Assembly (NCBI RefSeq): GCF_003515705.1
Contig: NZ_QWEH01000003.1
Location: 62,001-126,000, forward strand
Length of the DNA stretch: 64,000 nucleotides
Reading direction: 5' to 3'
Source of the DNA: Oceanobacillus profundus
GTDB lineage: Bacteria; Bacillota; Bacilli; Bacillales; Amphibacillaceae
The position numbers were made by a program, and so were the translations under genes. The notes beneath the pieces were generated by a model that searched no databases, was not told the origin of the DNA, and saw only the letters and a list, made by a program, of their open reading frames with translations. Every line of letters begins with the position of its first letter. Position 1 is the stretch's first letter. Below, in pieces: positions 35,588 to 47,330 of the stretch.

Positions 35588-36526
35588 TTAGTCCGAAAAA
35601 TAGTCACGAATATTCTTCTCGTCTAGCTCTATCTGCGCAATTAATGCTTCAGCATTATCAAATTTCACTTCTTCTCGAATATATTTATGCCATTCAACCT
35701 GTAATTCTTCGCCATATAGATCATTGCTATAATCGAAAATATTAACCTCGACTGATAAATCTTTCCTGTCAGCTGTAAAAGTCGGGTTCGTACCAATACT
35801 CGCCATGCCTTCATATACTTCATTCTTATACATGACACAAACAGCATAGATTCCGGGTTTTGGCAGCAACACTTCTGCGTGCAGTTCCAAATTGGCTGTA
35901 GGATAACCTAGCTCTCGTCCTCTTTGGGCCCCTTTAATCACAATTCCACTAAATTTCAGCGGGTGGCCTAGTAAATGATTTGCCTCATCTACTAACCCAT
36001 TTTGCAGTAATTTACGGATTCTTGTAGAGCTTACCTTTTCATCATTGGATATTATTTTATCAATTATTGTATAACTGAATTGTCCACGAGTAAACTCTTC
36101 AATATTTTCCATATTACCTTGCCCTTTATGACCAAATGAATAATCAAAACCACCTACTAGGTGTTTTATATTAAGTCCTATAATAAAATGGTCAATAAAA
36201 GCTTGTGGTGATAATTTTGATAGCTCTTGATTAAATTGAATAATATATACCCGATCCACCTGAAGCTTTTGCAATAACTCCTGCTTTTCCTTCATCGGGG
36301 TAATATATTGTACACGCTCTGTCCCCTTTTTTAAAACGACTGACGGATGTGGATGAAATGTAATAACAGCACTTTCCATATTTCTAGCTTTCGCTTCATC
36401 GACAGCTGTTTGAATCACTTGTTGATGTCCTCGGTGAATACCATCAAAAAAGCCAATTGCACAAACTGTCTCCGGCAATTCCCCTAACGCTAATGTATGC
36501 GGGTAGGTTAATTCAATTGTTCTCAT
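35588..36526 (-). CDS. ribC: Bifunctional riboflavin kinase / FAD synthetase
   Basis: The enzyme makes FMN and FAD. The 312-residue product has an N-terminal nucleotidyltransferase domain (FFDGIHRGHQ, about 27-36, and SSTRIRKLL) and a C-terminal flavokinase domain (GYPTANLEL, EVNIFDY). RibC is the B. subtilis name; ribF is used elsewhere. The ATG follows AGGTG. It lies 18 bp after truB in a conserved order. No RFN element is seen nearby, as expected for this gene. Confidence 0.96.
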   Translation of the reverse strand: MRTIELTYPHTLALGELPETVCAIGFFDGIHRGHQQVIQTAVDEAKARNMESAVITFHPHPSVVLKKGTERVQYITPMKEKQELLQKLQVDRVYIIQFNQELSKLSPQAFIDHFIIGLNIKHLVGGFDYSFGHKGQGNMENIEEFTRGQFSYTIIDKIISNDEKVSSTRIRKLLQNGLVDEANHLLGHPLKFSGIVIKGAQRGRELGYPTANLELHAEVLLPKPGIYAVCVMYKNEVYEGMASIGTNPTFTADRKDLSVEVNIFDYSNDLYGEELQVEWHKYIREEVKFDNAEALIAQIELDEKNIRDYFSD

Positions 36527-36543
36527 ACTTTTTCACCTGCACT

Positions 36544-37443
36544 TTATGATCTTTCACTGAAAACGCGAACAGGTTTTATTTGTTCAGCTTTATCAGGATG
36601 ATGTTGATAGATTGCTAATAATTCATTGTGATGCATTACGACGAAAGGATCTTCGAGCTCAGTATCCTTTGGTTTAGCTAGTTTTTGTCCATTCATTACT
36701 TTCCGTTTCGTCTCCTCATTAACATATAGCCGATTCAAATGAGAAAGTCCGTCTATAATTGGGTGTAACAAACGATTCTGTTCGTTCTGTTCAACCGCCT
36801 CTTCTATCATAGCAAATGAAATTGCATTTTTCTCGGAAAATGTCCCAGTTTTAGTTCGGACAAGTGCAGACATATGTGCAGGATATCCAAGCTTTGCCCC
36901 AATATCAACACAAAGCGTTCTAATGTACGTTCCTTTAGAACAAACTACTTTTAAACGAATTGTATGAGCTATCGGATCAATTGACAGTCTTTCAATTTCG
37001 TAAATTGTAACTTTGCGCTTTGGACGTTCTACTGTTTCATTTGCTCGAGCATACTCGTATAGCTTTCTTCCATTCACTTTTACAGCAGAATACATCGGTG
37101 GGATTTGCGTAATTTCACCTGAAAAATCTTTAAGTGTCTGATTAATTATCGATTCAGCTGGAAATTCCATTACTTCTTTTTGATCAACGATGCTTCCGTG
37201 CGCATCTTCTGTGTCTGTTGCAAACCCAAGCTTCACTTCAGCAATATACGTTTTTTTTGTATCCGTAAGGAAGGGAACAATTTTCGTAGCTTGTCCTATA
37301 CAAATTGGTAATATGCCTTCCACTTCTGGATCAAGTGTACCTGTGTGACCCACTTTCTTTGTTTTAAAATACCTTCTACATTTCATAACACAATCATGAG
37401 ATGTATACCCTTTTGGCTTCCATAATGGTAAAATGCCTTCCAC
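36544..37443 (-). CDS. truB: tRNA pseudouridine(55) synthase
   Basis: TruB makes pseudouridine 55 in the T loop of tRNA. The 299-residue product shows the KPKGYTSHD motif and catalytic Asp38 in GHTGTLDP, then KxGHPA-like and SKGTYIRTL segments. The GTG start at 37443 follows GTGGAGG with eight base spacing; an earlier GTG lies in that same ribosome site. A PUA-like domain forms the C-terminal part. It follows rbfA with a 87 bp gap. Confidence 0.96.
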   Translation of the reverse strand: MEGILPLWKPKGYTSHDCVMKCRRYFKTKKVGHTGTLDPEVEGILPICIGQATKIVPFLTDTKKTYIAEVKLGFATDTEDAHGSIVDQKEVMEFPAESIINQTLKDFSGEITQIPPMYSAVKVNGRKLYEYARANETVERPKRKVTIYEIERLSIDPIAHTIRLKVVCSKGTYIRTLCVDIGAKLGYPAHMSALVRTKTGTFSEKNAISFAMIEEAVEQNEQNRLLHPIIDGLSHLNRLYVNEETKRKVMNGQKLAKPKDTELEDPFVVMHHNELLAIYQHHPDKAEQIKPVRVFSERS

Positions 37444-37530
37444 TGCACTAGCCTCCACTAACTTCTTTGTATGTATTCGAATATGGGAAAATCTGACCTG
37501 TTTCTAAGTGGACAGGTCAGATTTCGAGAA

Positions 37531-37875
37531 TTATTCTTTATTTAAGTCTTTTAAAATGGAATCAATTCGATTTCCATACTCGAATGCTTCATCAAATTCA
37601 AATGTAAGTTCTGGTGTTTTACGTAGACGAATGCGACTACCAATTTCAGAACGGATAAATCCCTTTGCTTTTGCTAAACCAAGCAAAGTATCCTGTTTTT
37701 GTTTCTCATCACCTAATACAGAAATAAAAGCCTTTGCTTGTTGGAGATCACCCGTTACTTCTACGTCTGTTACTGTAACAAAACCAACTCTAGGATCTTT
37801 AATCTTTCTTGCTAGAATGTCACTTAATTCTTTTTTCATTTGTTCAGCTATTCTGTTTGCTCTTAATTCAGCCAT
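37531..37875 (-). CDS. rbfA: Ribosome-binding factor A
   Basis: RbfA binds the 30S subunit during late maturation and cold adaptation. The 114-residue KH-like product has [17 protein letters not shown] and [18 protein letters not shown], both typical. The start at 37875 follows AGAGGTG; 15 upstream codons are rejected. It is part of the rimP-nusA-infB-rbfA-truB cluster. Confidence 0.96.
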   Translation of the reverse strand: MAELRANRIAEQMKKELSDILARKIKDPRVGFVTVTDVEVTGDLQQAKAFISVLGDEKQKQDTLLGLAKAKGFIRSEIGSRIRLRKTPELTFEFDEAFEYGNRIDSILKDLNKE

Positions 37876-37922
37876 TTTATTCACCTCTAGAATAACGTGA
37901 GACTTTAAAGTGGGTTTCACTC

Positions 37923-38201
37923 TTAAAGTCTTTCCACATTGGTAATCGTACGTTCAAGTTCGGTAAATCCATCAATCGTCCCAAGAGCAGCGTGGATTAC
38001 TTTTTCTGCATGAACATAATCTGTAGAAATTGTTACAATACCAATTTTTGTTCGCTGCCACAGGTCATGGTAATCCAATTCTGTAACAGCGACATTAAAA
38101 TTGTTCTGTAGTTTTGCAAGCACTTTTTTGATAATCGTTCGTTTAGCCTTTAGAGAATGCCCATCATACATGATACACTCTACTTCAGCATAGACAATCA
38201 T
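37923..38201 (-). CDS. ylxP: YlxP-like DUF503 protein
   Basis: A 92-residue conserved protein between infB and rbfA in Firmicutes. The DUF503 features are [17 protein letters not shown] and the C-terminal [12 protein letters not shown]. Function is not established; some work links the family to ribosome assembly. It overlaps the infB stop codon, so it is translationally coupled. Confidence 0.92.
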   Translation of the reverse strand: MIVYAEVECIMYDGHSLKAKRTIIKKVLAKLQNNFNVAVTELDYHDLWQRTKIGIVTISTDYVHAEKVIHAALGTIDGFTELERTITNVERL

Positions 38202-40330
38202 TTGCGCTCAATTTCCTCCATAACGAAAGCTTCAATAATATCGCCTTCTTTAATATCATTGAAATTCTTAATTGTAATTCCACACTCATAGTTTTGTGCA
38301 ACTTCTTTTACATCGTCTTTAAAACGTTTTAACGCAAGTAGTTCTCCTTCATAGAGGACAACACCATTACGGATTATCCTTACACTTGCATCTCGTGTGA
38401 TTTTACCGTCTGTAACATAGCTTCCTGCAATGGTACCAATTTTAGAAACCTTAAACGTTTCTCGGACTTCTGCCTGTCCGATAACTTTTTCTTCGAATTC
38501 AGGATCCAGTAGACCTTTCATCGCTGCTTCAATTTCTTCAATCGCACTATAAATAACACGGTGCAGACGGATATCTACTTTCTCTGATTCTGCTGCTTTT
38601 TTCGCATTAACATCTGGTCGAACATTAAACCCAATTACAATTGCATTGGATGCAGATGCAAGAATAATATCGGATTCCGTTATAGCCCCTACACCTGTGT
38701 GAATGATTTTAATTTTTACACCCTCGACTTCAATTTTACGTAATGAGGAAGCTAGTGCTTCAACAGATCCTTGTACATCTGCTTTTACAATAATATTCAA
38801 GTCTTTCATTTCACCTTGCTTAATTTGTTCGAATAAATCATCCAAGCTAACTTTTGACTGTTCGCCGCGGCTAGCAATCAAATGTTGCTGCTGGCGAGCT
38901 TCCCCAATTTGACGTGCTTTCTTTTCATCGTCAAACACAAGGAATTGATCTCCAGCCTGTGGCACATCATGCAGTCCCGTAATTTCAACCGGTGTAGATG
39001 GACCAACTTCATTCACACGCTTACCGATATCATTTACCATTGCACGTACACGTCCATACGTATTTCCAACAACAATTGCATCTCCTACTCGTAAAGTTCC
39101 GTTTTGAACAAGTAATGTCGATACAGATCCTCTACCTTTATCTAATTGCGCATCAATAACGGTACCAAAGGCATTTGCTTTTGGATTTGCTTTTAACTCT
39201 TCTACTTCGGCAACGAGTAGAATCATCTCTAGTAAATCATCGATACCTTGATTATTTTTTGCAGAAATATTAACAAATATTGTATCTCCGCCCCAAGCCT
39301 CAGGAACCAATTCATATTCCGTTAGCTCTTGCATCACGCGATCCGGGTTAGCCGCTTCTTTATCAATTTTATTTACCGCAATAATAATTGGAACCTCTGC
39401 AGCTTTTGCGTGATTAATTGCTTCTACAGTTTGAGGCATAACACCATCATCTGCTGCTACTACAAGAATAGCAATATCTGTAACCTGTGCTCCACGGGAA
39501 CGCATGCTTGTAAACGCTGCGTGACCTGGTGTATCAAGGAATGTGATTTTCTTCCCATTCGTTTCAACTTGGTATGCACCGATGTGCTGTGTAATCCCAC
39601 CAGCTTCTCCTGCTGTAACTTTTGTGTGGCGGATTGAATCAAGTGTTGTCGTTTTTCCATGGTCAACGTGACCCATTATCGTTACAACGGCTGGTCTTTC
39701 AATTAGATCCTCTTCTTTTTCTTCCACAACATATTTATCAAAATCAGTATCTTCTAAAATAATTTCTTTTTCTACTTCTACATTATATTCACCACAGATT
39801 AATTCGATTGCATCATCATCTAAGTCCTGGTTCTTTGTTGCCATGACGCCAAGAAACATTAACTTTTTAATAATTTCTGCAGCTTCTTTATTTAATTTAG
39901 ATGCAAGTTCACTTACTGTCAGCGTATCGTTATAGACAATTTTTGATGGTGTTTCTTTGATGACAACTTTTTGTTCATTTTGAACCGGCTGATTACCTCT
40001 TCTTGGACCTTTTTGTTTCTTTTTATTCGTTTGCTGTTGCTTTTGTTGCTGGCCTTTAGGCTGGGAATGATTTTTCCCTTGTTTAGCCGATGGATTAGAG
40101 TGCTTTTTCGCTTGATTACTTCCTGGATTGTTTTTCGAATTTTTCACATCTGGTTGAGCTTGCTTCGATTTACTAGCATTGAATTTTTCATCTAATTTTC
40201 GAACTGTATCATCTGAAATCGTTGACATGTGATTTGACACTTCTATATTTAAGTTCGTTAAATAGTTGATTATTTCCTTGCTTGACGTATTATTTTGTTT
40301 AGCATATTCATATACACGTATTTTACTCAT
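38198..40330 (-). CDS. infB: Translation initiation factor IF-2
   Basis: IF-2 is the GTPase that brings initiator tRNA to the ribosome. The 710-residue product has an N-terminal IF2_N segment ([12 protein letters not shown]), a long basic Gln/Lys/Asn-rich linker (about 50-115), a second IF2_N region ([12 protein letters not shown]), G1 GHVDHGKTT near residue 220, DTPGHAAF and NKID, and the C-terminal tRNA-binding domains. The ATG follows GGGGGTG. It sits 20 bp after ylxQ. Confidence 0.98.
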   Translation of the reverse strand: MSKIRVYEYAKQNNTSSKEIINYLTNLNIEVSNHMSTISDDTVRKLDEKFNASKSKQAQPDVKNSKNNPGSNQAKKHSNPSAKQGKNHSQPKGQQQKQQQTNKKKQKGPRRGNQPVQNEQKVVIKETPSKIVYNDTLTVSELASKLNKEAAEIIKKLMFLGVMATKNQDLDDDAIELICGEYNVEVEKEIILEDTDFDKYVVEEKEEDLIERPAVVTIMGHVDHGKTTTLDSIRHTKVTAGEAGGITQHIGAYQVETNGKKITFLDTPGHAAFTSMRSRGAQVTDIAILVVAADDGVMPQTVEAINHAKAAEVPIIIAVNKIDKEAANPDRVMQELTEYELVPEAWGGDTIFVNISAKNNQGIDDLLEMILLVAEVEELKANPKANAFGTVIDAQLDKGRGSVSTLLVQNGTLRVGDAIVVGNTYGRVRAMVNDIGKRVNEVGPSTPVEITGLHDVPQAGDQFLVFDDEKKARQIGEARQQQHLIASRGEQSKVSLDDLFEQIKQGEMKDLNIIVKADVQGSVEALASSLRKIEVEGVKIKIIHTGVGAITESDIILASASNAIVIGFNVRPDVNAKKAAESEKVDIRLHRVIYSAIEEIEAAMKGLLDPEFEEKVIGQAEVRETFKVSKIGTIAGSYVTDGKITRDASVRIIRNGVVLYEGELLALKRFKDDVKEVAQNYECGITIKNFNDIKEGDIIEAFVMEEIERK

Positions 40331-40350
40331 ACGTTCACCCCCGAATTTGA

Positions 40351-40650
40351 TTACCCGAGTAACGATTTTATTTTCGCAGCAAATCCCGTATCTAAGATTG
40401 CAATCGCCACTCTGTGGGATTTTCCAATAGCATTTGACAATGTTTCTCGATCATCTGCTATTCTATAAGGTACTTCATAGTAATTACATTTGTCTGTTAG
40501 CTTTTTTTTCGTCTGTGGCCCAATATCCGAAGCTATGATAACAAGCTTTGCACGATTGGAGCGAATATCTTTCAGAATCGTTTCTTCTCCAAGAGAACAT
40601 TTTCCAGCACGATAAGCAAGACCAATCATATTTAAATAGTTATTTTTCAT
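40351..40650 (-). CDS. ylxQ: L7Ae-family K-turn RNA-binding protein (YlxQ)
   Basis: A 99-residue L7Ae/L30e-fold protein, also called RplGA, that binds kink-turn RNA in Bacillus. It shows [15 protein letters not shown] and [16 protein letters not shown]. The ATG at 40650 lies within the end of rnpM (AATGAAAAATAA), an 11 base overlap; two earlier in-frame starts have no better ribosome site. It is part of the nusA-infB transcript. Confidence 0.92.
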   Translation of the reverse strand: MKNNYLNMIGLAYRAGKCSLGEETILKDIRSNRAKLVIIASDIGPQTKKKLTDKCNYYEVPYRIADDRETLSNAIGKSHRVAIAILDTGFAAKIKSLLG

Positions 40651-40921
40651 TGGGTTTACCATCAATTAATTGTTTCAGTTCTTCGAAAATAGCCGGATTT
40701 ACTTCTGTATTTAACGTTCGATTCAGTATATTTGATTTCTCTGCTTTTAAAACAACATCCAAATTACGCGAAAGGTATGCGCCACGACCATTTTTCTTTC
40801 CAGTGGGATCCACAAAGACCTCTCCTTCTTTGTTTCGGACAATCCGAATAAGATCCTTTTTCGGTTTCGTTTCATTAGTGACAACACATTTTCTTTCAGG
40901 TGCTTTTCTTTTCTTCACCAT
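40640..40921 (-). CDS. rnpM: RnpM (YlxR), RNase P modulator
   Basis: A 93-residue basic protein of the YlxR family (DUF448). The B. subtilis protein binds the RNase P RNA and modulates its activity. Features include RKCVVTNETKPK (two-residue variant of the RxCVxC-type motif) and GRGAYLSR. The ATG at 40921 follows AGGGGG; 11 codons upstream are rejected. It lies between nusA and ylxQ in the usual order. Confidence 0.93.
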   Translation of the reverse strand: MVKKRKAPERKCVVTNETKPKKDLIRIVRNKEGEVFVDPTGKKNGRGAYLSRNLDVVLKAEKSNILNRTLNTEVNPAIFEELKQLIDGKPNEK

Positions 40922-40934
40922 ATTGGAGTCCCCC

Positions 40935-42035
40935 TTATTCAAACAAATCCTCATTATTGTCAGAATAGGATTCTTCTGTTTCCGTTTTTAATAGACCTTC
41001 TTCTCGTGCTTCTGTTTCACTTTTAATGTCGATTTTCCAGCCTGTCAACTTAGCAGCGAGTCTCGCATTTTGACCACGTTTCCCAATTGCCAGGGATAGT
41101 TGGTAATCAGGTACAATAACAGTTGTAGATTTTTCTTCTTCATTAACTAATACTTTAATAACCTTAGAAGGACTAAGCGCGTTCGAAACATAGACAACTG
41201 GATCTTCTGACCACTCCACAATATCGATTTTTTCTCCTTTTAATTCATCAACAATTGCTTGCACACGCTGGCCGCGCTGGCCGACACAGGAACCAACCGG
41301 ATCTACTTCCGGGTCACCGGCATATACGGAGATTTTAGAGCGGTCACCGGCTTCTCTGGCTACCGATTTAACTTCGACTGTTCCATCAAATATCTCTGGT
41401 ACTTCCATTTCAAACAAACGTGTTAGAAGACCAGGATGTGATCTTGAAATATAAATTTGTGGTCCCTTGCTTGTATTCTCTACTTTCGTAACGAATACTT
41501 TTAAACGATCGTGTACATGATATTCTTCTGTTGGCATTTGTTCAGCCTCTGCTAGCTTTGCTTCAATTTTGCCAAGATTAACATAGACAAATCGTGCGTC
41601 TTTCCGTTGAATAATACCCGTCATAACATCCTCTTCACGGTCAATATATTCAGAGAAGATGACGCCTCTCTCTGCTTCCCTAACTCGTTGTGTAACAACT
41701 TGCTTTGCAGCTTGGGCAGCAATACGTCCGAAATCCTTCGGTGTTACTTCTACTTCAATAATATCTTCAACCTCGTAATTTGGGTCAATTTTTCTTGCTT
41801 CGTCAACTGAAATTTCCAGCTGAGTATCTTCCACTTCTTCTACGACTGTCTTTCTAGCGTAAACACTCATTTTACCTGATACTTCATTAAGTTCAACTCG
41901 AACATTTGTAGCAGATTTAAAGTTTTTCTTATATGCAGAAATCAAAGCGGCTTCCAATGCTTCCATTAAAATTTCCTTTTCAATTCCTTTTTCCTTTGCT
42001 AAATTATCAATCGCATCAAACAACTGATTGCTCAC
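40935..42035 (-). CDS. nusA: Transcription termination/antitermination protein NusA
   Basis: NusA binds RNA polymerase and enhances pausing and intrinsic termination. The 366-residue product has the NusA_N domain (LFDAIDNLAKEKGI), S1 (EEDVMTGIIQRKD) and two KH domains (GSCVGQRGQRVQAI, LAIGKRGQNARLAAKL), with an acidic tail and no gamma-proteobacterial C-terminal repeats. The start is GTG at 42033-42035 after AGGGGG. It follows rimP by 109 bp, which carry small hairpins. Confidence 0.97.
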   Translation of the reverse strand: MSNQLFDAIDNLAKEKGIEKEILMEALEAALISAYKKNFKSATNVRVELNEVSGKMSVYARKTVVEEVEDTQLEISVDEARKIDPNYEVEDIIEVEVTPKDFGRIAAQAAKQVVTQRVREAERGVIFSEYIDREEDVMTGIIQRKDARFVYVNLGKIEAKLAEAEQMPTEEYHVHDRLKVFVTKVENTSKGPQIYISRSHPGLLTRLFEMEVPEIFDGTVEVKSVAREAGDRSKISVYAGDPEVDPVGSCVGQRGQRVQAIVDELKGEKIDIVEWSEDPVVYVSNALSPSKVIKVLVNEEEKSTTVIVPDYQLSLAIGKRGQNARLAAKLTGWKIDIKSETEAREEGLLKTETEESYSDNNEDLFE

Positions 42036-42058
42036 CTGTTTTTTCCCCCTTTTAAATT

Positions 42059-42130
42059 AGTTGAAAACTTGGCCGATTACCAAGCCTGATAACGAAAGCC
42101 TTCGTTGTACGTAAATGATTTCCTGACAAG
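42059..42130. repeat. Hairpin-forming spacer between rimP and nusA, possible repeat
   Basis: Two small hairpins (CTTGGccgattaCCAAG and AACGAAagccTTCGTT) stand side by side. The first 11 bases (GAAAACTTGGC) also occur near 7400 in the pgsA leader. This may be a degraded dispersed element; only one good copy is in the window. Confidence 0.3.
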
Positions 42131-42144
42131 CTATTTAACATTTA

Positions 42145-42615
42145 CTAGAACGTTACCGCTAATCTAGCTTTTGCTATTTTGTCAAATGATATTTCTACCT
42201 GCTTTGTACGCGTTTTTACTTTGTATTCAATCGTAGCTATATTGTCATGGAAGGTTTTTAGAATACCTTCAAATTGTTTTTCCCCATCAATAGGCTCGTA
42301 TAACTTGACGAATACATTCTTTCCGATATTTTTTTCAAAGTCTTCTGTCGTTTTAAGCGGACGTTCCACTCCAGGCGAGGAAACTTCCAGGAAATATGCT
42401 TCTTTAATCGGGTCTGTTTCATCCAATTTTTCACTTAACTGTTCAGAGACTTCTCCGCATTCAGCAATATCAACACCGCCAGCTTTATCGATATATACAC
42501 GAAGGAACCAATTTTTACCCTCTTTTACATATTCGATATCTACTAGTTCAAGGTCCTTTTCCTCAACAATAGGGAGTACCAATTCTTCTGTCGTTTTAAT
42601 TACTTGGGAGCTCAA
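42145..42615 (-). CDS. rimP: Ribosome maturation factor RimP
   Basis: RimP assists 30S assembly. The 156-residue product has the typical [20 protein letters not shown] region and [10 protein letters not shown]. The TTG start at 42613-42615 follows AAAGGAGG by seven bases. It is the first gene of the rimP-nusA-rnpM-ylxQ-infB cluster; the promoter should lie in the 250 bp between it and polC, which also hold terminator-like hairpins. Confidence 0.96.
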   Translation of the reverse strand: MSSQVIKTTEELVLPIVEEKDLELVDIEYVKEGKNWFLRVYIDKAGGVDIAECGEVSEQLSEKLDETDPIKEAYFLEVSSPGVERPLKTTEDFEKNIGKNVFVKLYEPIDGEKQFEGILKTFHDNIATIEYKVKTRTKQVEISFDKIAKARLAVTF

Positions 42616-42699
42616 TTTCCATCCTCCTTTATTAACTGTAACTATATTACTTATTATGAACTATCTTCCCCAAATTCATCTGTGTACATCCAAATCAAT

Positions 42700-42733
42700 A
42701 TAAAACCCCTGCCTAAAATTGGGGCGAGGGGAA
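42700..42733 (-). terminator. Second terminator-like hairpin between polC and rimP
   Basis: Minus strand CCCCTCGCC, nine base loop, GGCAGGGGTTTTAT with one mismatch. It backs up the stronger polC terminator next to it. Confidence 0.5.
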
Positions 42734-42761
42734 TTGTCCAGGTGGATAATCAGATATGAAG

Positions 42762-42787
42762 AAAGAGTGGGTGTGCACCCACTCTTT
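42762..42787 (-). terminator. Intrinsic terminator after polC
   Basis: A perfect palindrome AAAGAGTGGGTG / CACCCACTCTTT with a very short loop. On the minus strand it is followed by CTTCATATC, a modest U tract. Confidence 0.75.
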
Positions 42788-42869
42788 AGACCGTTCGTAT
42801 CCTTACTTTCCAAAAAATAGTATAGCATAAAGTCTTAGCTTGTGCAAGAATAACTACATTGCTTTACGA

Positions 42870-45800
42870 CTAAAATAAAGAAAGCTGATTTTTTTCTTCC
42901 ATTCCTTCAAGACATCCATGATTATCAAGGTATTCTAATACTGTTTTAGAGATTTTACTTCTTTCTCTTAAATCCTCTTTTGACAAAAACTCCCCTTCTT
43001 CACGTGCTTTCACTATATTTAAGGCAGCGTTTGTTCCTAGTCCATCCACTGCATTAAATGGTGGAAGTAAAGAGTTCCCATCTACAATAAAGTCAGTTGC
43101 ACTCGATTTATAAAGGTCTACTTTTTGGAATGAGAAACCACGCTCACACATCTCAAGAGAGATTTCTAATACAGTAAGTAAACTTTTTTCTTTTGGTGCA
43201 GCATCATTCCCCTTAGCAACAATCTCATCGACCCGATTCCGAATTGCTTCAGACCCTTTAATCATTGTATCCAATTCAAAATCATCTGCACGAACTGTAA
43301 AATAAGCAGCATAAAACAGAATGGGATGGTGTACTTTGAAATACGCGATACGAACTGCCATTAGTACATATGCAGCTGCGTGAGCTTTCGGGAACATATA
43401 TTTAATCTTTTTACATGACTCGATATACCAGTCCGGAACACTATGCTTCTTCATTTCGGTAATCCATTCGTCTTTGAGTCCCTTTCCTTTACGAACAAAC
43501 TCCATAATATTAAATGCAAGTGATGGTTCCAAGCCTTTATGCATTAAATAAACCATAATATCATCTCGGCAACCAATAACATCTGGTAATTCACAAATAC
43601 CATCATTAATCAGATCTTGAGCATTGCCCAACCATACATCCGTACCATGTGATAGACCTGAGATAATAAGCAACTCGGCAAAAGTACTTGGCTTCGTGTC
43701 CTCAAGCATTTGCCTAACAAATTTTGTCCCAAACTCAGGTACCCCGAGGGTTCCAGTCTTACAATTAATTTGTTGTGGTGTGACTCCAAGTGACTCTGTT
43801 CCCGAGAAAATTTTCATTACTTCAGCATCATCTGTCGGAATCGTCATTGGATCAATGCCGCTCAAATCTTGCAGCATACGGATAACTGTTGGATCATCAT
43901 GTCCGAGAATATCTAGTTTTAACAAATTATCATGAATAGAATGGAAATCAAAATGCGTTGTTCGCCATTCACTGTTACGATCATCTGCTGGAAATTGAAT
44001 TGGTGTAAAATCGTAAATTTCTTTGTCATCTGGCACTACAATAATTCCGCCGGGATGCTGTCCAGTAGTCCGTTTTACACCAGTACATCCTTGTACAAGA
44101 CGGTCCACCTCTGCATTTTTATAAACTAACTGTTTATCAGAAGCATAACCTTTTACATATCCATAGGCCGTTTTTTCAGCAATTGTACCAATCGTACCAG
44201 CACGATATACGTTATCGACTCCGAATAGTTCCTTCGTATAGTTATGTGCCCTTGGCTGGTATGCACCGGAGAAGTTTAAATCGATATCTGGAACTTTATC
44301 ACCTTTAAATCCTAAGAATGTTTCAAACGGTATATCCTGACCATCTTTTTTCAATGCTGTATCACATTTCGGACAGTTCTTATCTGGTAAATCGAATCCA
44401 CTTGCAACAGAACCATCTGTAATAAATTCGTTGTAATGACATTCTCCGCAAATATAATGGGCAGGAAGTGGATTTACCTCCGTAATTTCTGTCATTGTTG
44501 CAACAAAGGACGATCCAACAGATCCCCTCGAACCAACAAGATAGCCATCATCTAAAGACTTCTTAACTAGCTTATGGGAGATTAGGTAAATAACCGCGAA
44601 CCCATTCCCTATGATACTTTCCAATTCTTTCTCAAGTCGATCGACTACAATCTGTGGTGCAGGCTCCCCATATATTTTCTTCGCTCGTGTATAGCAGAGG
44701 TCCCGCATTTCTTGTTCTGCACCCTCAATGGTTGGTGTAAATAAACCATCTTTCACAGGTGATAAGTCCTCTAACTCATCCGCCAATGCATTTGGATTGG
44801 TCACAACAATTTCACGTGCTACTTCTTCGCCAAGAAACTTAAAGCAGTCTAACATATCATTTGTTGTTCGAAAAGGGGTGTCTGGTAACGTTTGTCTGTT
44901 CAATGGATTACCAGCCTGTGAGGCAATTAAGATTTGCCGGTATAATTTATCATGATCGTCCCTATAATGCACATTGCCTGTTGCAACAACTTTTTTGTTC
45001 ATCCTGTTTCCTAAATCAACAAGCTTTTTAATTATATCAATAATCTGCGACTCGTTTTGCACAAGATCTTTTTCCACGAGATGAGCATAATTGGCTGGCG
45101 GCTGAACTTCAATGTAATCATAAAACTCAGCAACCTCTTCTGCTTCCTCCGTAGATTTTTGCATCATTGTTTCAAAAACTTCACCTTTATCACATGCTGT
45201 TCCGACGATAAGCCCTTCGCGAAACTTTTGTAAAAGTGATCTTGGTATCCGTGGTACTCGATAAAAATAATTAATATGTGCATAGGAAACAAGTTTATAT
45301 AAGTTTTTCAGGCCCTCTTGTGTCTTAGCTAGAAGCGTAGCGTGAAATGGACGAGAACGCTGATAAGCATTACCCTCTCCCATATGGTTATTTAATTGAT
45401 TGTGATTTCGAATATCTTTTTCTAACAATTTTTGAACAAGCTTCCAGAGCAGGTAACCAGTGGCTTCTGCATCGTAGATAGCGCGGTGATGTTGTGTTAA
45501 TTCAATATCCAAATGCTTACACAATGTATTTAATCGGTGATTCTTTAATTCGGGCAGAAGGAATCTAGCAAGCTCCAGTGTATCCATAACCGGATTTACC
45601 GCTTTTTCATAATTAATTCGTTTCAGTCCCTGGTTTAAGAACCCCATATCAAAGCTTGCATTATGGGCAACGAGTATATCTTCTCCCATCCAAGCATGGA
45701 AATCCTTTAAAACCTCTTCGACTTCTGGTGCATCTTTGACCATATCATCCGTTATCCCAGTTAATTCGATGGTCGTTTGTGATAACGGATGGTGTGGGTT

Positions 45801-47159
45801 TGCAAATGCCTCAAATCGGTCAACAATTTCACCTTTATGGATTTTCACTGCTGCAAGTTCAATTATGGTATCGTAAACAGCTGATAGCCCTGTTGTTTCA
45901 ACATCAAAGACTACAAATGTATCATTTTCCAAGTCTCTGTCCGAATCGTTATATGCTATCGGCACACCATCATCAACAAGGTTCACTTCAACACCATAAA
46001 GGACTTTAATATTATTTTTCTTCCCTGCTGCATGTGCTTCAGGGAATCCCTGCACACCAGCATGATCTGTAATTGCAACCGCACGATGTCCCCATTTTGC
46101 AGCCTGTGTAACTAATGTTTCTGGAGAAATAACAGCATCCATTTGACTCATCGTCGTATGCGCATGCAGTTCAACTCGTTTTGCATCAGCAGGTGCATTA
46201 TCCATCCGTTCATCGACCTTAATCTCATGGATATCATTAGCCATCATTGCAAGTTCATTGGTATACATATCTGTTTGAATACTACCTCTTGCTTTAACCC
46301 ACATCCCTTTCTTAACAGATGCAAATTTAGCTGCGTCCTCATCGTTTTTAGAGAACATTTTTATTTGTAATGAATCTGTATAGTCCGTTGCCTTTATAAT
46401 TAAAAGACTTCTTCCAGAACGTAATTCGCGTACTTCTGCTGAGAAAATATAACCTTGTACCGTTATACGACGCTCCTCTTCCAGAATCTGTTCCATCGTA
46501 ATCGCATCGTCTTTAATATTATATCCAATCATGAACGGTCCATTATCTTCACTGTCTTTTTGCTTGTCCCGTTTCACTTTCTCTTGTACGGTCTTTTGAA
46601 CAAGCTGCTGATCCTCAAGTGCTTTTTGTTCTCTAAATTTCTGCATATCCATCGCATCTGCTTTTACATGGATATCAAGACTATAGGAAAGTGCACCAAC
46701 GCGCGAACAAAATGTTTTAAACTCTGGTTCTAATCTTCGTTTGAGCGCACTTGCTTCCGCATCATTTCTCGCAGTTAACATAATCTTATTATTGTTAACT
46801 TCTGGATTCTGAGTTTGTACAAGCTCCTTATAAGCAGGTGATATTTGCGTCATTGAAGTAACAAAGTGTTTCCAATAACCACTAATCGTATTACTATCGC
46901 AAGCTTGTTCATTTGCCAGCACTGTTAGCTCTACATTTGCTATCTGCTGGAACGACTCCTTCAATTTAACCGAGAAAACTTGATATACATCAATTGGTAA
47001 GATACGCGCAACACAAATATAAAAATGCCAAGTCTTTGTATTTTTATAAACTTCTAATTTATCTAGGTAGCTATCTTGAAAATAGTCTACTATGTAATCA
47101 TCGGATAATTGCAGCTGCTTCAATAATAAACTCATTTTTTCTTTTTTCGATATATCCAT
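42870..47159 (-). CDS. polC: DNA polymerase III PolC
   Basis: The main replicative polymerase of low-GC Gram-positives, with proofreading. The 1429-residue product has an OB-fold N-terminal part, a PHP domain ([15 protein letters not shown], near 330) with an inserted 3'-5' exonuclease (FDVETTGLS, near 420), a zinc-binding segment (CGECHY...CPKC) and the polymerase core (DIDLNFSG). The ATG follows GGAGGAGG. In B. subtilis proS lies upstream; here rseP does, with a terminator between, so polC probably has its own promoter. Confidence 0.98.
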   Translation of the reverse strand: MDISKKEKMSLLLKQLQLSDDYIVDYFQDSYLDKLEVYKNTKTWHFYICVARILPIDVYQVFSVKLKESFQQIANVELTVLANEQACDSNTISGYWKHFVTSMTQISPAYKELVQTQNPEVNNNKIMLTARNDAEASALKRRLEPEFKTFCSRVGALSYSLDIHVKADAMDMQKFREQKALEDQQLVQKTVQEKVKRDKQKDSEDNGPFMIGYNIKDDAITMEQILEEERRITVQGYIFSAEVRELRSGRSLLIIKATDYTDSLQIKMFSKNDEDAAKFASVKKGMWVKARGSIQTDMYTNELAMMANDIHEIKVDERMDNAPADAKRVELHAHTTMSQMDAVISPETLVTQAAKWGHRAVAITDHAGVQGFPEAHAAGKKNNIKVLYGVEVNLVDDGVPIAYNDSDRDLENDTFVVFDVETTGLSAVYDTIIELAAVKIHKGEIVDRFEAFANPHHPLSQTTIELTGITDDMVKDAPEVEEVLKDFHAWMGEDILVAHNASFDMGFLNQGLKRINYEKAVNPVMDTLELARFLLPELKNHRLNTLCKHLDIELTQHHRAIYDAEATGYLLWKLVQKLLEKDIRNHNQLNNHMGEGNAYQRSRPFHATLLAKTQEGLKNLYKLVSYAHINYFYRVPRIPRSLLQKFREGLIVGTACDKGEVFETMMQKSTEEAEEVAEFYDYIEVQPPANYAHLVEKDLVQNESQIIDIIKKLVDLGNRMNKKVVATGNVHYRDDHDKLYRQILIASQAGNPLNRQTLPDTPFRTTNDMLDCFKFLGEEVAREIVVTNPNALADELEDLSPVKDGLFTPTIEGAEQEMRDLCYTRAKKIYGEPAPQIVVDRLEKELESIIGNGFAVIYLISHKLVKKSLDDGYLVGSRGSVGSSFVATMTEITEVNPLPAHYICGECHYNEFITDGSVASGFDLPDKNCPKCDTALKKDGQDIPFETFLGFKGDKVPDIDLNFSGAYQPRAHNYTKELFGVDNVYRAGTIGTIAEKTAYGYVKGYASDKQLVYKNAEVDRLVQGCTGVKRTTGQHPGGIIVVPDDKEIYDFTPIQFPADDRNSEWRTTHFDFHSIHDNLLKLDILGHDDPTVIRMLQDLSGIDPMTIPTDDAEVMKIFSGTESLGVTPQQINCKTGTLGVPEFGTKFVRQMLEDTKPSTFAELLIISGLSHGTDVWLGNAQDLINDGICELPDVIGCRDDIMVYLMHKGLEPSLAFNIMEFVRKGKGLKDEWITEMKKHSVPDWYIESCKKIKYMFPKAHAAAYVLMAVRIAYFKVHHPILFYAAYFTVRADDFELDTMIKGSEAIRNRVDEIVAKGNDAAPKEKSLLTVLEISLEMCERGFSFQKVDLYKSSATDFIVDGNSLLPPFNAVDGLGTNAALNIVKAREEGEFLSKEDLRERSKISKTVLEYLDNHGCLEGMEEKNQLSLF

Positions 47160-47233
47160 TTATTATGCCTCCTCCAGCTAAACAATTACATAGGTTGTTT
47201 ATCTTATCTTGAACAACCCTTACAGGAACAATG

Positions 47234-47266
47234 TAAACCCTTGTCAGAAATAAGACAAGGGTTTTC
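47234..47266 (-). terminator. Intrinsic terminator after rseP
   Basis: Minus strand AAACCCTTGTC, eight base loop, GACAAGGGTTTAC. It separates rseP from polC. Confidence 0.8.
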
Positions 47267-47330
47267 ACTTCGTAACGTACCTATTTATTTTCTCATGCAT
47301 CAACTGGCTACAATAACCGAAAGTTTTCTT

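Noticed and set aside
40548-40991. 147-codon plus-strand frame opposite ylxQ, rnpM and nusA
   Set aside because: Antisense shadow of three conserved genes; no recognisable protein features.
42179-42703. 174-codon plus-strand frame opposite rimP
   Set aside because: It lies antisense to a clearly conserved gene, has low-complexity Ser/Ile/Phe composition and no ribosome site.
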